This document shows, piece after piece, positions 50,175-58,665 of a stretch of 64,000 nt of DNA. The DNA comes from JAGOBP01 sp964550855 (GTDB taxonomy: Bacteria; Chloroflexota; Anaerolineae; Fen-1058). Numbering within the stretch: the first letter of the stretch is position 1; each line of letters starts with the position of its first letter. Made by a program: the position numbers and the translations under genes. Where the stretch lies: contig CAZKBQ010000007.1 of the NCBI GenBank assembly GCA_964550855.1, positions 1 through 64,000 of the forward strand, read 5' to 3'. The notes under the pieces were generated by a model. It was not told the DNA's origin. It was given only the letters and a program-made list of their open reading frames with translations, and searched no databases.

Positions 50175-52019
50175 CTAAATTCGGCCGAATTCCCGGGCCA
50201 TCTGCGACGCGCTGAAGTGAATCATGGTGGGACGACCATGCGGACAGGTGCGCGGCGATGCGCACAATTCCAGCTGGTGGATCAATTCGTTCATCTCCGC
50301 CGCCGATAGAACCTGCCCGCCCTTGATGGCCGCGCGTTTGCACACCCGCGTGATTAGCTTGGCCTCCTCGTTGGCCGCAAACGGCAGATCGCCCGCCATC
50401 AAGTCGGCCACCAGTTCGGCCATTGCCGTGCGAAGGTCGTCGTTCATCAACAGCGTGGGCACGCTGCGGATCAGCCACGTCGAGCCGCCGAACGGTTCGA
50501 GCCGCAAGCCGATGCCGTGCAGCACGTCGAGGTGCTCTTCAATCAGCGCGGATTCATCGGGTGAAAACTCCAGCGGGATCGGATCGAGCAGCTGCTGCAC
50601 GGCCAGCTGCTGCGCGGTTTTGTCGGCCATAAAGCGCTCGTACAAGATGCGCTCGTGCGCGGCGTGCTGATCGATCAGATACATGCCGTCCGGCCCCTCG
50701 GCGATGACGTACATCGCGCCGATCTGGCCAATGAGGCGCAGCGGCGGCAGCCGCTGAATAGCTGCCGGCTGCCTGTCGGTGGCCGCTTGAACGCTGGGAC
50801 GATCGACTGCCGGCGGTGTGGCGGGCCGGGCTCCGCGGTCTGATTCCTGATCTCCAATTGCCGATCCCTGATCCCCGGCCCCTGATCCCCGATCGACGCC
50901 ACGGCTCACCGGCTCCAGCGAACGCAGCTGCTCACGCCGCGCGGCGATCACATCGTCGTGCGTGTCCAGCGCGGGCTGCCATGCATCGATGGGCGGAGCG
51001 GTCTGCACCTGCGGAATCGGCGCGCGCTCGATCAGCGTGCGGCGCACGGCGCGCTGCACGGCGCGGAAGATCACGTCGTTGTTGCGAAAGCGCACTTCGG
51101 TCTTGGCGGGATGCACGTTGACGTCCACATCTTCGGGATCGAGCTCGACGCGCAGGATGCACAGCGGAAAACGCCCGACCATCAGCAGCGTGTGATAGGC
51201 CTGCAAGACGGCTGCGTTCAAGCCGCGATCCTGCACCCAGCGCCCGTTGACGAAGACGGTCATGTCGTTACGATTGGAGCGCGACAAGGCGGGCGCGGAG
51301 ATGAAGCCATTGACCTTCACCGCTGCGCCATCGCCTTCTGAGGGCGACAGCAGCGCGATCATTTGCTCGGCGACTGCCAGACCGTATACGGCGATCAATA
51401 CATCGTGGAGCGAATCGCTGCCGGTCGTCTGAAAAGAGGTGCGGCCGTTGTGGATCAGGTTGAAGCGAATGGCCGGATAGGCCAGCGCGTAGCGCGTGAC
51501 CAGCAAATCGATGGCGCGACGCTCGGTGGTGTCTGATTTGAGGAACTTCAACCGCGCCGGCACGGAGTAGAACAGGTTCTCGACTGTGATCATGGTGCCG
51601 GCGGGTGCCCCCGCTGCCGATTGTTCGATCACGCCTTCGGCTTCGATCACCAATCGGGTGCCGGCTGATTCCGCGCGGGCGCGCGTGAGGCACGTGACCC
51701 TGGCCACCGACGCGATCGACGCCAGCGCCTCGCCGCGAAAACCCAGCGTGCGGATGCGCGCGAGGTCGTCGGCGCTGCTCAGTTTGCTGGTGGCGTGGCG
51801 GCTGAAAGCCAGCTCCACTTCAGCCGCCGGGATGCCCGATCCATTATCGGAGACGCGCATGAACGAACGCCCACCATCGCGCGTTTCAATCGTCAGATCG
51901 GTCGCACCCGCGTCGATGGCGTTCTCGATCAGCTCTTTCACCACCGAGGCAGGGCGCTCCACCACTTCGCCGGCGGCGATCTGCGAGACGAGGTTGGGCG
52001 GCAGAATGTGAATGGGCAT
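50175..52019 (-). CDS. mutL: DNA mismatch repair protein MutL (endonuclease type)
   Basis: 614-aa GHKL ATPase. N-terminal motifs: KELIENAIDAGATDLTI, DNGSGI, SRHATSK and LGFRGEALASI. The C-terminal domain carries the nicking-endonuclease motif DQHAAHERILYE (D450) and the CPHGRP site, so strand discrimination should rely on MutL incision rather than MutH. A hydrophilic linker (about 370-410) encoded by GGATCAG-like repeats joins the two parts. MutS is not in the window. Confidence 0.97.
   Translation of the reverse strand: MPIHILPPNLVSQIAAGEVVERPASVVKELIENAIDAGATDLTIETRDGGRSFMRVSDNGSGIPAAEVELAFSRHATSKLSSADDLARIRTLGFRGEALASIASVARVTCLTRARAESAGTRLVIEAEGVIEQSAAGAPAGTMITVENLFYSVPARLKFLKSDTTERRAIDLLVTRYALAYPAIRFNLIHNGRTSFQTTGSDSLHDVLIAVYGLAVAEQMIALLSPSEGDGAAVKVNGFISAPALSRSNRNDMTVFVNGRWVQDRGLNAAVLQAYHTLLMVGRFPLCILRVELDPEDVDVNVHPAKTEVRFRNNDVIFRAVQRAVRRTLIERAPIPQVQTAPPIDAWQPALDTHDDVIAARREQLRSLEPVSRGVDRGSGAGDQGSAIGDQESDRGARPATPPAVDRPSVQAATDRQPAAIQRLPPLRLIGQIGAMYVIAEGPDGMYLIDQHAAHERILYERFMADKTAQQLAVQQLLDPIPLEFSPDESALIEEHLDVLHGIGLRLEPFGGSTWLIRSVPTLLMNDDLRTAMAELVADLMAGDLPFAANEEAKLITRVCKRAAIKGGQVLSAAEMNELIHQLELCASPRTCPHGRPTMIHFSASQMAREFGRI
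50828..50896. repeat. GGATCAG-type repeat inside the mutL linker
   Basis: Imperfect copies of CTGATCC/CTGATTC (GGATCAG on the coding strand) are read in frame as a Gly/Asp/Gln/Ser-rich linker. They resemble the intergenic heptamer arrays of this genome. Confidence 0.65.
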
Positions 52020-52124
52020 GACGGCATTGTACCATGCCGGGCCGGACTCGACATGATCGACCTGACGTTGGCGGTCGAGTAATTAGCAACTTATTTCACT
52101 AATCTGAAATTGACCGTTTTTGTA

Positions 52125-52167
52125 TTGACACGGTGCGTTATTCAAGTATACTGACTTATAGTCAGTA
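52125..52167 (+). promoter_or_regulatory. TetR-gene promoter with overlapping 19-bp operator
   Basis: TTGACA (52125-52130), a 16-nt spacer, TATACT (52147-52152). A perfect palindrome TACTGAC-TTATA-GTCAGTA (52149-52167) starts inside the -10 and covers the transcription start. This is the classic arrangement for autorepression by the TetR-family protein encoded just downstream. Confidence 0.85.
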
Positions 52168-52181
52168 AGTGACTCTCGGTC

Positions 52182-52871
52182 ATGACGCGAGGTGTTATGG
52201 CAGACCGCACGCAGGCCAATGGTCAGCGGGGTACCGCCTTGCGGCGCGAGCGCGAAAAAGCGCAGCGGCGCGACGACATCTTGCGGGCTGCCAAAGATAT
52301 CTTCTTCACGCGGGGTTTTCACGCTGCCACCGTCGATGACGTGGCCGTGGCCGCCGAAGTGAGCAAGGGCACCGTCTACCTGTATTTTGATACGAAGGAG
52401 ACGATCCTTGCTCATTTGCTTTTAGACGGCCTGGATGCGTTGATCGCCGATCTGCAAACGGCGTTTGCCGAACATGAAGCGCTGGACGCCGGCACGCGCC
52501 TGCGCCGCATCGCCGCCGCTTACCTCGAATTCTTCCAGACCAGTCCCGATTACTACCGATTGATCATGGCTTTCGATCGCGGGCAATTTCAAGCCGCGAT
52601 CGATCCCGGCGTCTATCAAGATGTCCTGACCCGCAGTCTGCGCGGCCTGGAATGGGTGGAGCGCGCGGTGCGGCAGGCGCAGGCCGAAGGGCTGATTGGC
52701 GCGGTCGATCCGCGCGAGGCCGCCGGCGTGTTGTGGGCCGGGCTGAACGGCGTGCTGGTGCTGCTCAGCCATCCGCTGCGGGCGGAGATTGTCGCCACGG
52801 ATCTGGAAGCGTTGTACGGCACGATGACCAAAGTGTTGATCGATGGGCTGGGCGGGCAAACTGTGGCATGA
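52182..52871 (+). CDS. TetR-family repressor, probable regulator of the acyl-CoA genes
   Basis: 229-aa regulator. The N-terminal HTH is RDDILRAAKDIFFTRGFHAATVDDVAVAAEVSKGTVYLYF. The C-terminal ligand-binding domain is helical and resembles the TetR_C fold of fatty-acid-responsive members (FadR of Bacillus type). ATG 52182 or ATG 52197 can start it; GAGG lies 4 nt before the latter. A palindromic operator overlaps its own promoter, and the next genes degrade acyl-CoA, so acyl-CoA is the likely inducer (inference). Confidence 0.92.
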   Translation: MTRGVMADRTQANGQRGTALRREREKAQRRDDILRAAKDIFFTRGFHAATVDDVAVAAEVSKGTVYLYFDTKETILAHLLLDGLDALIADLQTAFAEHEALDAGTRLRRIAAAYLEFFQTSPDYYRLIMAFDRGQFQAAIDPGVYQDVLTRSLRGLEWVERAVRQAQAEGLIGAVDPREAAGVLWAGLNGVLVLLSHPLRAEIVATDLEALYGTMTKVLIDGLGGQTVA

Positions 52872-52944
52872 AGCCGGACGTCGCACCGACAAACTGACTT
52901 ACGCACCATCACACTATCGTACTACCCTACCCCAAGGAGGAATC

Positions 52945-54147
52945 GTGAAAGACGCAGTCATTGTCGAAGCCGTTCGCACCCCGGTGGGCAATCACGGCGG
53001 GGCGCTGCGCACCATTCGCGCTCAGGAGCTGTTGACGCTCGTCTTCAAGGGCATACTGGAGCGCACCCGGATCGATCCGGCGTCCATCGACGAGGTGATC
53101 GCGGGCTGCATCGCGCAGCCGTCGGATGCGCCCAACATCACGCGCGTCTCGGCGCTGTTTGCGGGCATTCCCAAGGAAGTGCCGGCGCTGACCGTGGCCC
53201 GCAACTGCAACAGCGGCATGGACGCCATCATCGAGGCGTGGCGGCGCATTCAGCTGGACGAAGGCCACATCTACCTCGTGGGCGGCGTCGAGAGCATGAG
53301 CAACATCCCTTATATCATCAAGGATGCGCGCTGGGGGCTGAAGCTGCGCCACTCGCAGCTTACCGACGCGCTGTGGGAGGGCCTGACCGATCCGGTCTGC
53401 GGGCAGCTCATGGGCCGCACCGCCGAGAACCTGGTGGACGAATTTGAAATCACCCGGCAGCAGCAGGACGAATTCGCCGTGCAGTCACACAAAAAGGCCT
53501 TCGCCGCCACACGCATGGGCAAGTTCAAGGACGAGATCGTGCCGGTGGAGATCGTCAAGAAGGTGGCCGGGCAGGAAGTAGCCAAAGAGCAGATTACGCA
53601 AGACGAGACCATCAACGCCGGGCTGAGCGTGCAGAAGGCCGCGCTGTATCCCGCCATCTTCAAGCAGGGCGGCAGCGTCACGCCGGCCAACGCCTGCGGC
53701 ATCAGCGACGGCGCCAGCGCCATGCTGATCATGTCGGCCGAGAAGGCCAAAGAGCTGGGCTACGCGCCGATGGCCGTCATTCGCGGCTACGGCTTCGCGG
53801 GCGTGGAGCCGGAGCGCATGGGCATCGCGCCCGCGTATGCCGTGCCCAAAGCGCTGGCCAAAGCGGGGCTGCAGCTTGGCGACATGGATCTGATTGAGAT
53901 CAACGAAGCCTTCGCGGCGCAGGTCCTCGCCTGTGGGCGCGTCTTGCAGTGGGATTGGAACAAGGTCAACGTCAACGGCGGCGCGATTGCGCTCGGCCAT
54001 CCCGTCGGCTCCAGCGGCTGCCGCATTGTGGTCACGCTGGCGCATGAGATGAAACGCCGGCAGGCGCGCTACGGCCTGGCCACGCTGTGCGCGGCGGGCG
54101 GTCAGGGCGCGGCGCTGGTGATCGAGCGGGTGAATGGTGAAAAGTGA
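52945..54147 (+). CDS. Thiolase (acetyl-CoA acyltransferase)
   Basis: 400-aa enzyme that cleaves 3-ketoacyl-CoA, or condenses two acetyl-CoA. The nucleophile is C88 (VARNCNSGMDAI), and the catalytic His and second Cys are in GGAIALGHPVGSSGCR and CAAGGQGAALV. GTG 52945 follows AAGGAGG by 4 nt. It is first in the beta-oxidation block; the stop TGA is part of a GAGTGAC repeat array. Confidence 0.96.
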   Translation: MKDAVIVEAVRTPVGNHGGALRTIRAQELLTLVFKGILERTRIDPASIDEVIAGCIAQPSDAPNITRVSALFAGIPKEVPALTVARNCNSGMDAIIEAWRRIQLDEGHIYLVGGVESMSNIPYIIKDARWGLKLRHSQLTDALWEGLTDPVCGQLMGRTAENLVDEFEITRQQQDEFAVQSHKKAFAATRMGKFKDEIVPVEIVKKVAGQEVAKEQITQDETINAGLSVQKAALYPAIFKQGGSVTPANACGISDGASAMLIMSAEKAKELGYAPMAVIRGYGFAGVEPERMGIAPAYAVPKALAKAGLQLGDMDLIEINEAFAAQVLACGRVLQWDWNKVNVNGGAIALGHPVGSSGCRIVVTLAHEMKRRQARYGLATLCAAGGQGAALVIERVNGEK

Positions 54148-54222
54148 TGAGTGACGAGTGACGAGTGACGAGTGATGAGTGACGAGTAATGAGTGGTGAG
54201 TGATAAGTAAATCCACTTATCA
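54145..54222. repeat. GAGTGAC/GAGTGAT tandem array with terminal hairpin
   Basis: About eight heptamer units begin at the thiolase stop codon. The distal end forms an 8-bp hairpin TGATAAGT/ACTTATCA (54201-54208 with 54215-54222). Confidence 0.9.
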
Positions 54223-54240
54223 TCGCTGAGGCGAGGTTTC

Positions 54241-55239
54241 ATGACCCATTCGACCGGCCAACTCGACCCCAACGAAGTCCGCATTTTCAGCGGCAGTTCC
54301 AACCGGCCGCTGGCGCAGGCCATTGCCGATCAGCTGCGGGTGCCGCTGGAAGAGACGCACATCTCGCGCTTCAGCAACGACAACCTGTACATCCAGCTGG
54401 GGGCCAGCGTGCGATCGCGGCAGGTGTACATCGTGCAGACCCTGGCCCCGCCCGTCAACGATCACCTGATGGAACTGCTGATGATGCTGGACATCGCGCG
54501 CAGCGCGGCCGCGAAGGAGATTCACGCCATCATCCCGTACTACTCCTTCGCCCGATCGGACAAGAAAGACGCCCCGCGCATCTCCATTACGGCGCGGCTG
54601 GTGGCCGATCTGCTGCACACCGCCGGCGCCACGCACGTCATGACCATGACGCTGCACTCGCCGCAGGTGCACGGCTTCTTTCCCGTGCCCACCGATCCGC
54701 TGACGGCGCGTTACGCCTTGACCGATTACTTCAGAAAGCGCGAGCTCGACAGCACCATCGTCGTCGCGCCCGACGTGGGGCAGGCCAAGACTGTCGGGCG
54801 CTTTGCCGCGCCGCTGGGCCTGCCCATGGCCTTCGGCAACAAAGAGCGCGTGTCCGATACCAAGGTCGTCATCTCCGGGCTGGCCGGCCGCGCCGTGCAA
54901 GGCTTCAAGCGCGCCCTGATCCTCGACGACGAGATCGCCACGGGCGGCTCGGTGGTGGAGCTGTGCCAGTTGCTGCTGAGGCACGGCATTCGGGAGATCT
55001 GGGTGGCCTGCACGCATGGCGTGTTTACCGGCAACGCCTTTGAGCGGCTGGCCAGTGTGCCGGAGATCACCGAGATTGTCGCCACCGACACGGTCTATAT
55101 CCCGCCGGAGAAGCGGCCGCCGCACCTGCACACCGTGCCGGTGGCCCCCATCTTCGGCGAGGCCATTCGCTGCAACTACTTCCATCAGTCGATCGGCAGC
55201 CTGTTTACCTACGGCAAGGATTCAAACGACGACGATTAG
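54241..55239 (+). CDS. prs: Ribose-phosphate pyrophosphokinase homologue, divergent PRPP loop
   Basis: 332-aa protein with the two phosphoribosyltransferase-fold halves of PRPP synthetase: RIFSGSSNRPLAQAIADQL, IIPYYSFARSDKKDAPRISITARLVADLL, LHSPQVHGFF and VVAPDVGQAKTVGRFA. The PRPP loop reads LILDDEIATGGS; the usual DDxxDTGG has Ala233 in place of the third Asp, and the RFSDGE motif reads RFSNDN. Lys and Arg of the catalytic loop appear kept (NKERV). It may be a true but atypical synthetase or a paralogue with another role. Its place within a fatty-acid gene block is unexpected. Confidence 0.88.
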   Translation: MTHSTGQLDPNEVRIFSGSSNRPLAQAIADQLRVPLEETHISRFSNDNLYIQLGASVRSRQVYIVQTLAPPVNDHLMELLMMLDIARSAAAKEIHAIIPYYSFARSDKKDAPRISITARLVADLLHTAGATHVMTMTLHSPQVHGFFPVPTDPLTARYALTDYFRKRELDSTIVVAPDVGQAKTVGRFAAPLGLPMAFGNKERVSDTKVVISGLAGRAVQGFKRALILDDEIATGGSVVELCQLLLRHGIREIWVACTHGVFTGNAFERLASVPEITEIVATDTVYIPPEKRPPHLHTVPVAPIFGEAIRCNYFHQSIGSLFTYGKDSNDDD

Positions 55240-55273
55240 GCTCGTTGCATCAGCCATCCCAAAGGAGATCAAC

Positions 55274-56488
55274 ATGTATATTTTCAAAGCAGGTGTGGTG
55301 GGCGCGGGCGCGATGGGCGCCGGCATCGCGCAGGTGATTTCATATTCCGGCCTGCCCGTGGTGTTGAAGGATGTGGATCAGGCCATGCTGGACAAGGGGG
55401 TGGGACACATCCGATCGATTTACGAAAGCCGCGTTGAGAAAGGCAAGATGAGCGCGGGCGAGATGCAATCGAAACTGGACCTGATCATCCCCACGCTTGA
55501 TTACGGCGAATTTGCCGATGTGGACATCGTCATCGAGGCCGTGCCGGAGAAGATGGCGCTGAAGCAGCGCATCTTCCAGGAACTCGACAAGGTCTGCCCC
55601 GAAGGCACGATCTTCGCCTCCAATACCTCGGCGTTGTCCATCACCGAGATGGGCCGCGCCACCGCCCGGCCGCACAAGGTCATCGGCATGCACTTCTTCA
55701 ACCCCGCGCACGTGATGAAGCTGGTGGAGATCATCAAAGGCGAGGATACCGATCAGGAAACCGTCGACGATCTGGTGGCCTTCACCGAATCGCTGCGCAA
55801 GATTCCGGTGGTGGTGAAGGAGTGCCCCGGCTTTCTCGTCAACCGCTTGTTGATGCCGTACCTCAACGAAGCGACGTTGTGCCTGCAGGAGGGCGCGGCC
55901 ACCGCGCAGGAGATCGACGATGCGATGACGGCTTACGGCTGGCCGATGGGGCCGTTCACCCTGATGGATTTCCTGGGCTTGGACGTGTGCTATGACGTGG
56001 GCGAGTATCTGTATTCACAGTACGGCGAGCGCATGAAGGGCGCGGTGTTGTTTGAAAAGCTGTACAAGGCCGGGCGCTACGGCGAGAAAGTGGGCGCGGG
56101 CTTCTACGGCTACGGCGACAACACCGACGATGCCGTCAAAGCCATGGTGGCCGAGACCAGCGGCGGGCAGAAGCAATCGGAGTTCACACCAGAGCGTCTG
56201 ATGTATCCGTTGATCAACGAAGCCGCCTACGCCGTTCAGGAAGGCATCGCCGACGTGCGCGACATCGACATGGCGATGATCGCCGGCACGGGCATGACGG
56301 TGGGTGGCGAGCGCATGGGGCCGCTGGCGCTGGCCGACAAACTCGGTCTGGATGTGGTGGTGGCCGGCCTCGAAGACTTCGAGAAGAAATACGGCGTGCG
56401 CTTCCATCCCGCCGACAAGTTGTACGAACTGGTGAAAGCCGGTCATCTGGGCGAAAAGACGCGCAGTGGCTTCCTGGAATACGTTTAA
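55274..56488 (+). CDS. 3-hydroxyacyl-CoA dehydrogenase
   Basis: 404-aa NAD-dependent enzyme. The N-terminal Rossmann fold is VVGAGAMGAGIAQVISYSG; the catalytic segment is NTSALSITEM...GMHFFNPAHVMKLVEII (His of the His-Glu pair), followed by two C-terminal helical domains (CPGFLVNRLLMPYLNEA, and a second from about 305, which brings the length above the usual 290). ATG 55274 has AAAGGAGA upstream; the frame is open further upstream, inside prs, but those residues do not belong. It works between enoyl-CoA hydratase and thiolase. Confidence 0.96.
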   Translation: MYIFKAGVVGAGAMGAGIAQVISYSGLPVVLKDVDQAMLDKGVGHIRSIYESRVEKGKMSAGEMQSKLDLIIPTLDYGEFADVDIVIEAVPEKMALKQRIFQELDKVCPEGTIFASNTSALSITEMGRATARPHKVIGMHFFNPAHVMKLVEIIKGEDTDQETVDDLVAFTESLRKIPVVVKECPGFLVNRLLMPYLNEATLCLQEGAATAQEIDDAMTAYGWPMGPFTLMDFLGLDVCYDVGEYLYSQYGERMKGAVLFEKLYKAGRYGEKVGAGFYGYGDNTDDAVKAMVAETSGGQKQSEFTPERLMYPLINEAAYAVQEGIADVRDIDMAMIAGTGMTVGGERMGPLALADKLGLDVVVAGLEDFEKKYGVRFHPADKLYELVKAGHLGEKTRSGFLEYV

Positions 56489-56490
56489 GG

Positions 56491-56612
56491 CGCAGATTGG
56501 ACATCGGCAGATTGGGCCTGGGTGGATGAGTAAACGGGGCTTGGCGCCCGCCGCTCATCCACCGGCCCACCCGGCTACCGATCACCCATCTACCAACCCA
56601 TCATCTCCCAAG
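56491..56612. repeat. Intergenic inverted repeat (GGTGGATGAG family)
   Basis: GGGCC-TG-GGTGGATGAG pairs with CTCATCCACC-GGCCC around a GC-rich core, with CAGATTGG-type repeats on the left and ACCCATC/ACCAACC on the right. It fills the gap between two beta-oxidation genes. Confidence 0.75.
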
Positions 56613-56619
56613 GAGTATC

Positions 56620-57408
56620 ATGGCTGACTTTGTTCGCTACACCATCGAAGATCGCGTGGCAACGCTTGTGATCGATCATCCGCCCGTCAACGCCTTCAAC
56701 CGGCAGACCATGACCGAGCTTGGCGAAGCGGTCGATGCGCTAATCGCCAACCCCGACGTGAAAGTCGTCGTCATCACCGGCGCGGGCCAGCTGGCTTTTA
56801 TCGCCGGCGCCGACATCGGCGAGATCGGCGCGCTGGTCAAGAATCAGGATGCGGCCGGCGCGCAGGCCTTCATCGCGCTGGGCCAGCAGGTCTTCTGCAA
56901 GATTGAGGCGTCCAACAAGCCCTTCATCGCCGCCATCAACGGCGTGTGCCTGGGCGGCGGCCTGGAACTTGCCATGTCGTGCCACCTGCGCATCTGCGGC
57001 GATCGCGTGCGGCTGGGCCAGCCCGAGATCAACCTGGGCATCATCCCCGGCTGGGGCGGCACGCAGCGCCTGCAGCGCATCGTCGGTGCGGCCAAGGCCG
57101 CCGAGATGATCCTGACCGGCGATCAGATCACGGCGCAGCAGGCCATGCAGCTGCGGCTGGTCAACATGGTCGTGCCCGGCGGTGAGGTGATGCGGCAGGC
57201 GCGCGGCCTGGCCGCCAAGATCGCCGGCAAGAGTGCGGTCGCCGTCACCGCCGCCATGAACGCCATCCGCACCGGTCTCGACGCCGATCTGCAGAGCGGC
57301 CTCGCCGCCGAGCTGGCGCAGTTCAGCACGGTGGCCGCCAGCGCCGACGCGGCCGAAGGCATCGCCGCTTTCCTGGAGAAGCGCGAAGCCAAATTCCAGG
57401 ACAAGTAA
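56620..57408 (+). CDS. Enoyl-CoA hydratase
   Basis: 262-aa crotonase-fold enzyme hydrating trans-2-enoyl-CoA. Oxyanion-hole segment: FIAGADIGEI. Substrate and catalytic region: NGVCLGGGLELAMSCHLRIC and LGQPEINLGIIPGWGGTQRLQRIVG, with Glu at the catalytic position. Length is normal. AAGGAG lies upstream of the ATG. It belongs to the beta-oxidation block. Confidence 0.96.
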   Translation: MADFVRYTIEDRVATLVIDHPPVNAFNRQTMTELGEAVDALIANPDVKVVVITGAGQLAFIAGADIGEIGALVKNQDAAGAQAFIALGQQVFCKIEASNKPFIAAINGVCLGGGLELAMSCHLRICGDRVRLGQPEINLGIIPGWGGTQRLQRIVGAAKAAEMILTGDQITAQQAMQLRLVNMVVPGGEVMRQARGLAAKIAGKSAVAVTAAMNAIRTGLDADLQSGLAAELAQFSTVAASADAAEGIAAFLEKREAKFQDK

Positions 57409-57410
57409 GA

Positions 57411-57478
57411 ACCACGGCGGAGGCAGAGGACACGGCGTCTTGATTGAAATTCTCCGTGTTCTCCGTGGACTCCGTGGT
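57411..57478. repeat. Intergenic inverted repeat, CACGGAG family
   Basis: ACCACGGCGGAGGCAGAGGAC and the mirrored TTCTCCGTGGACTCCGTGGT form a long imperfect stem. Same family as 21359-21415. Confidence 0.85.
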
Positions 57479-57495
57479 CAATTGGAGAACAGACT

Positions 57496-58638
57496 ATGGA
57501 TTTCTCCTTAACTGAAGAGCAGCTGAGTTTCCGCAAGCTCTTTCGCGATTTTGCCGCGAAGGAAGTGGCGAAGATCGCGAAGCATACCGACGAGAGCGAA
57601 CAACCGCCGCTTGAGCTCTTCAACAAGGCCGCGCAGCAGGGCTTCTTCGCGGCGACGATCCCGGAGGACCTGGGCGGCGCGGCGCTCGATCCCTTGAGTT
57701 ACGCGCTGCTGATTGAAGAACTGGCGAAGGCCTGCCTGTCCACGGCCATCACCATCGCCACGCACAACAGCCTCGTCGTGTACCCGATCGTCTCGCGCGG
57801 CGAGGCAGAGCAGCAGGAGAATTGGCTGTCGGTGCTGGCCGAGAACGCGGGCGCGCTGGCGATCACCGAGCCGGAAGCCGGCTCTGACACGTCGCGAATT
57901 GCCACGCGCGCCAGACGCAGTGGCGACGGCTACGTCATCAACGGTGTCAAGACGTGGGTGACCAACGCGGGCATCGCAAAACTGCTGCTCGTCGTCGCGC
58001 AGACCGACGGCGGTCCCACCGCCTTTGTGATCGATCCGGCAACGCCCGGCGTCAAGGTCGGCCACCGCGAACCAACCACCGGCTTGCGCGGTGTCACGTT
58101 TCACACGGTGTACTTTGATGCCGTGGGGGTGGCCGAAGCCGATCGGCTGGGGGCCGAGGGCGAAGGTTTGGTCATCGCGCAAGCCGCGTTTTCGCACTAT
58201 CAACTGGCCGTGGCCGCGGCGGCGCTCGGCCTGCATCAACATGCCGTGGCGCTGGGCCGCGCCTTCGCCGTCGAGCGCAAGCAGTTCGGCGTCAGCATCG
58301 CCACCAAGCAGGGGCTGGGCAACTACTTTGCCGATGCCGAGATCGACGCCGAGGCGCTGCGCCACCTGATCGAATACGCGGCGTGGCTGGCCGCCGGGAA
58401 TAAGGATTTCTCCAGAGCGGCGCTCAAGGCCAAGTTGTTCGGCGGCCGGGCGGCGCGCGACGCGGCCAATCGCATGCTGCAGGTGCACGGCGGCTACGGC
58501 TTCAGCGACGAATACGAAATTTCGCAGTTGTACCGCGACGCCCGCGCCTTTGATCTGATCGGCGGCACGCCGCAGCTGGGCCGCGTGACGCTCTGGCAGG
58601 ACGTGTTTGCGGATTCGGATGTGATAATTAAGCCGTAG
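57496..58638 (+). CDS. Acyl-CoA dehydrogenase-fold protein lacking the usual catalytic Glu
   Basis: 380-aa protein with a complete ACAD scaffold: MDFSLTEEQLSFRKLFRDFA, AITEPEAGSDTS, INGVKTWVTNAG and VHGGYGFSDEYEISQLYRDA. The position that supplies the base in short-chain enzymes (YEGT) reads IGGT, with Gly356. In isovaleryl- and long-chain types the base sits instead in helix G; by eye that position is Tyr (SHYQLAVAAAALG). So no standard base is visible. It may use another residue or have another role. It precedes a second ACAD gene with a normal Glu. Confidence 0.9.
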   Translation: MDFSLTEEQLSFRKLFRDFAAKEVAKIAKHTDESEQPPLELFNKAAQQGFFAATIPEDLGGAALDPLSYALLIEELAKACLSTAITIATHNSLVVYPIVSRGEAEQQENWLSVLAENAGALAITEPEAGSDTSRIATRARRSGDGYVINGVKTWVTNAGIAKLLLVVAQTDGGPTAFVIDPATPGVKVGHREPTTGLRGVTFHTVYFDAVGVAEADRLGAEGEGLVIAQAAFSHYQLAVAAAALGLHQHAVALGRAFAVERKQFGVSIATKQGLGNYFADAEIDAEALRHLIEYAAWLAAGNKDFSRAALKAKLFGGRAARDAANRMLQVHGGYGFSDEYEISQLYRDARAFDLIGGTPQLGRVTLWQDVFADSDVIIKP

Positions 58639-58665
58639 GTGAGCGGCCACCGCAGGAGTAAAGCT

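Noticed and set aside
55016..55273. N-terminal extension of 3-hydroxyacyl-CoA dehydrogenase into prs
   Set aside because: The frame is open, but the residues are an out-of-frame reading of prs; AAAGGAGA and ATG 55274 give the standard N-terminal Rossmann start.
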